From positions 1 to 8,648 of the forward strand of contig DDZI01000044.1 of the NCBI GenBank assembly GCA_002346305.1: a stretch of DNA of 8,648 nt, written 5' to 3'. Below, piece by piece: positions 7,131 through 8,648 of the stretch (the first letter of the stretch is position 1; each line of letters starts with the position of its first letter). The translations under genes and the position numbers were made by a program. The notes under the pieces were generated by a model. The model did not search any database. It was given only the letters and a program-made list of their open reading frames with translations, and was not told the DNA's origin. Origin of the DNA: Actinobacteria bacterium UBA3012 (GTDB taxonomy: Bacteria; Actinomycetota; Actinomycetes; Nanopelagicales; Nanopelagicaceae).

Positions 7131-7159
7131 TTGATAACGCTTATATAGACAAGGCTAAT
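7131..7159 (+). promoter_or_regulatory. Candidate sigma-70 type promoter for the solute-binding protein gene
   Basis: TTGATA (7131-7136) resembles a -35 box and GCTAAT (7154-7159) a -10 box, with 17 bp between them. Transcription would begin near 7166 and give a leader of about 110 bases. ATAACG occurs twice, 11 bp apart (7123-7128 and 7134-7139), overlapping the -35, which could be a one-turn regulator site. Promoter consensus in this lineage is not known to me. Confidence 0.35.
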
Positions 7160-7199
7160 TCGTGCTTACTTAATCAATTTTGATTTTGTGAAGATATAG

Positions 7200-7215
7200 G
7201 AAAAATCGTTTTTTC
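7200..7215 (+). other. Small A/T hairpin in the leader of the solute-binding protein gene
   Basis: GAAAAA (7200-7205) and TTTTTC (7210-7215) pair around a 4-base loop (TCGT). The stem is short and A/T-rich and could form by chance in sequence of this composition. Confidence 0.25.
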
Positions 7216-7240
7216 ACCTTACTATGAGCGCAAAGATCAC

Positions 7241-7259
7241 TGGGAAAAAGCTTTTCTCA
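7241..7259 (+). promoter_or_regulatory. Dyad 9 bp before the ribosome site of the solute-binding protein gene
   Basis: TGGGAAAA (7241-7248) and TTTTCTCA (7252-7259) flank a 3-base centre. They pair at 7 of 8 positions, and the eighth would be a G-U pair in RNA. It sits between the candidate promoter and the Shine-Dalgarno, so it could be an operator for a dimeric repressor or a leader hairpin acting on translation. Which of these, if any, cannot be told. Confidence 0.4.
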
Positions 7260-7267
7260 GAACCAAT

Positions 7268-7274
7268 AAGGGGG
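7268..7274 (+). promoter_or_regulatory. Shine-Dalgarno of the solute-binding protein gene
   Basis: AAGGGGG lies 4 bp before the TTG at 7279. It is the strongest ribosome site in the window and settles the unusual TTG start, which is followed directly by a good signal peptide. Confidence 0.75.
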
Positions 7275-7278
7275 ATCC

Positions 7279-8592
7279 TTGAAAATCAACAAGAAAGCAG
7301 CAGCTGCTGTTGGTGTGCTTGCAATAGTAGGTAGCGCACTGATTAGCATGCCGTCACAAGCGGCAACCCCATCACTTCTAGTGTGGGTAGATTCACCGCG
7401 TCTTCCTGGAGCTAAAGAGTACGCAAAGATTATGAAGGGCAAAGTAAACGTAAAAGTTGAACTTCACGCCCAAGGTGATTTGCTAGCGAAAGTACAGCTA
7501 TTTAACCGTGTTAAAAAAGGTTGGCCAGATGTAGTTTTTGGTCCACCAAACGATGTAGCTGTATTGCGTAACCCAATCATCGGAAATGCTCGCGAAATTT
7601 CAAGTCTATTGAAGGCTAAAGAGATCAAAAACTTTGGCAAACTCAATGACTGGTGTAAAGGTGCAGACGGAAAGTACTACTGCGTAAAGAATGACATGGC
7701 GCAATCAGTCCTTTGGTATGACACAGCATTGTTTGAAGAGTTCGGATACAAAGTCCCAACCAAGATGAGCGAATTCTTCGCAATTGGTGAAGACCTTGCC
7801 GCAAATCACCCAGGGTATTCCTTGGGAGCTCTAAGTGATGCAGCTGCTTACTCATCTTATTTCTGGCCATCACAATGTCCACTTAATAATGAATTAAGCG
7901 CAACTCGGGTACTTATCAATTCAAAATCACCTAAGTGCACCCGCGTTACAAAAGCACTACAACCGCTGATTGACAAAGACGTTTTCTATGCAGGTTCTGC
8001 ATTCTCACCTGAGTACATCAAGATGGCTCAAGAAGGCAAGCTTGTTGCACACATTGGACCATCATGGTTTGGTGAGTTCGTACTTCGCCCAGCATCTTCA
8101 TTCAACATTCCATCAGGTCGCTTAACAGCAGCTCCAATGCCTACATGGGATGGTGAGAAAGTTAATTACTCTGGTGAATGGGGTGGTGGAATCTACACAA
8201 TCTCTCCTCACGCAAAGAGCCCACGCGCAGCTCTCGATTTCGCAATCTTCATGGTTGGCGATAAGAGAAACGTTGTGGATGTAGTTAACCCAGATAAGAG
8301 CACCGGAGCTCCAACTTTCCCTGCGTATATCAAGGGAAATAAGCTTTGGAAAGCAAAGATCGACGCAGACACTTACTACAAGGCAAGCCCTTACAAAGCC
8401 ATGGCAGCCCAAGCGGGCAAAGTCTGGACCGGCGTAAAGCCAGTTCGGTATGACGCTGATGGTGCATGGGGAGCTTCGTTTGCTCCAGAGTTGGCGAAGT
8501 CTAAGGACATTCAAAAAGCTCTAGATGCATATGCAACATATACCTCGAACTTAGCTCAGCAATTGGGCTATGAGGTAACCACCAAAAAGTAA
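7279..8592 (+). CDS. ABC transporter extracellular solute-binding protein, family 1 (sugar type)
   Basis: The 437-residue protein has the length and layout of cluster B / family 1 (maltose-type) binding proteins. A Sec signal (KINKK, then the hydrophobic stretch 7-23) ends at PSQA-A (25-29). Family features are LLVWVDSP at the mature start, WPDVVFGPPND (82-92), KYYCVKNDMAQSVLWYDTALFEE (132-154), GKLVAHIGPSW (253-263) and GEWGGGIYTIS (299-309). It would capture a carbohydrate or similar solute outside the membrane and deliver it to a permease and ATPase, which are not in the window but may follow. There is no lipobox cysteine, so it is not an obvious lipoprotein. Four cysteines (126, 135, 200, 220) could form two disulfides. 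TTG start with AAGGGGG upstream. The gene stands alone between a 219-bp regulatory gap and a strong hairpin, which suits a highly expressed binding protein. Confidence 0.92.
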   Translation: MKINKKAAAAVGVLAIVGSALISMPSQAATPSLLVWVDSPRLPGAKEYAKIMKGKVNVKVELHAQGDLLAKVQLFNRVKKGWPDVVFGPPNDVAVLRNPIIGNAREISSLLKAKEIKNFGKLNDWCKGADGKYYCVKNDMAQSVLWYDTALFEEFGYKVPTKMSEFFAIGEDLAANHPGYSLGALSDAAAYSSYFWPSQCPLNNELSATRVLINSKSPKCTRVTKALQPLIDKDVFYAGSAFSPEYIKMAQEGKLVAHIGPSWFGEFVLRPASSFNIPSGRLTAAPMPTWDGEKVNYSGEWGGGIYTISPHAKSPRAALDFAIFMVGDKRNVVDVVNPDKSTGAPTFPAYIKGNKLWKAKIDADTYYKASPYKAMAAQAGKVWTGVKPVRYDADGAWGASFAPELAKSKDIQKALDAYATYTSNLAQQLGYEVTTKK

Positions 8593-8619
8593 TTCTTAAG
8601 AGTTACTAATAGTAGAGAG

Positions 8620-8648
8620 CGACGGGTTTGAATTTTTCAAACCCGTCG
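8620..8648 (+). terminator. Strong hairpin after the solute-binding protein gene
   Basis: CGACGGGTTTGA (8620-8631) and TCAAACCCGTCG (8637-8648) are a perfect 12-bp inverted repeat with a 5-base centre, which can tighten to 13 bp with a 3-base loop. It begins 28 bases after the stop codon. The right arm ends at the last base of the window, so a following T run cannot be seen. It is either an intrinsic terminator or a stem that limits read-through into transporter genes further on. Confidence 0.75.

Noticed and set aside
8122..8514. Minus-strand open frame of 130 codons within the solute-binding protein gene
   Set aside because: The plus strand carries conserved binding-protein motifs throughout; the antisense product is Cys/Arg/Ser-rich without any family signal.

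Overview
The window looks like a piece of a streamlined, AT-leaning actinobacterial genome, most likely a planktonic freshwater lineage of the acI / Nanopelagicales type. This is an inference from several signs: short intergenic gaps, frequent GTG/TTG starts, a Tat-exported Rieske protein, and a secreted protein ending in a short Cys/Lys/Pro tail (CVKGK...PKCPTGYKKR) that I associate from memory with those Actinobacteria. No rRNA, tRNA, CRISPR array, insertion sequence or integrase is visible.

Layout. (1) Bases 1-911 (+) hold the 3' part of an AstE/AspA-type zinc amidohydrolase whose N-terminus lies outside the window. (2) Bases 915-1565 (+) follow after 3 bp and are the remains of a short-chain dehydrogenase/reductase. 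The two halves share one frame but are separated by a TAG stop, and about 39 residues are missing exactly there, so it is a pseudogene or a damaged assembly. (3) Convergent to it, 1569-3089 (-) is a full-length M81 (MlrC-like) metallopeptidase. Just upstream on the same strand, 3121-3954 (-) encodes an exported Tat-fibronectin III-Rieske protein. (4) Divergent from that, 4052-5833 (+) is a 593-residue secreted, Cys-containing protein of unknown function. (5) Convergent to it, 5851-7059 (-) is an MFS transporter. (6) After a 219-bp divergent intergenic region, 7279-8592 (+) is an ABC sugar-type solute-binding protein, followed by a strong hairpin that ends exactly at the window edge.

How the genes may work together. 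The deacylase, the SDR and the M81 hydrolase are all of types found in catabolic loci for amide-containing small molecules or peptides, and two transport genes lie nearby. This suggests a scavenging or catabolic accessory region. The substrate cannot be read from the sequence, and decay of the SDR suggests that part of the pathway is being lost.

The most interesting items are the Tat-Fn3-Rieske protein, whose signal peptide lies upstream of every conventional start codon in its frame; the decayed SDR; the unknown secreted protein with the lineage-type C-terminal tail; and the leader of the solute-binding protein gene, which carries a dyad just ahead of its Shine-Dalgarno.
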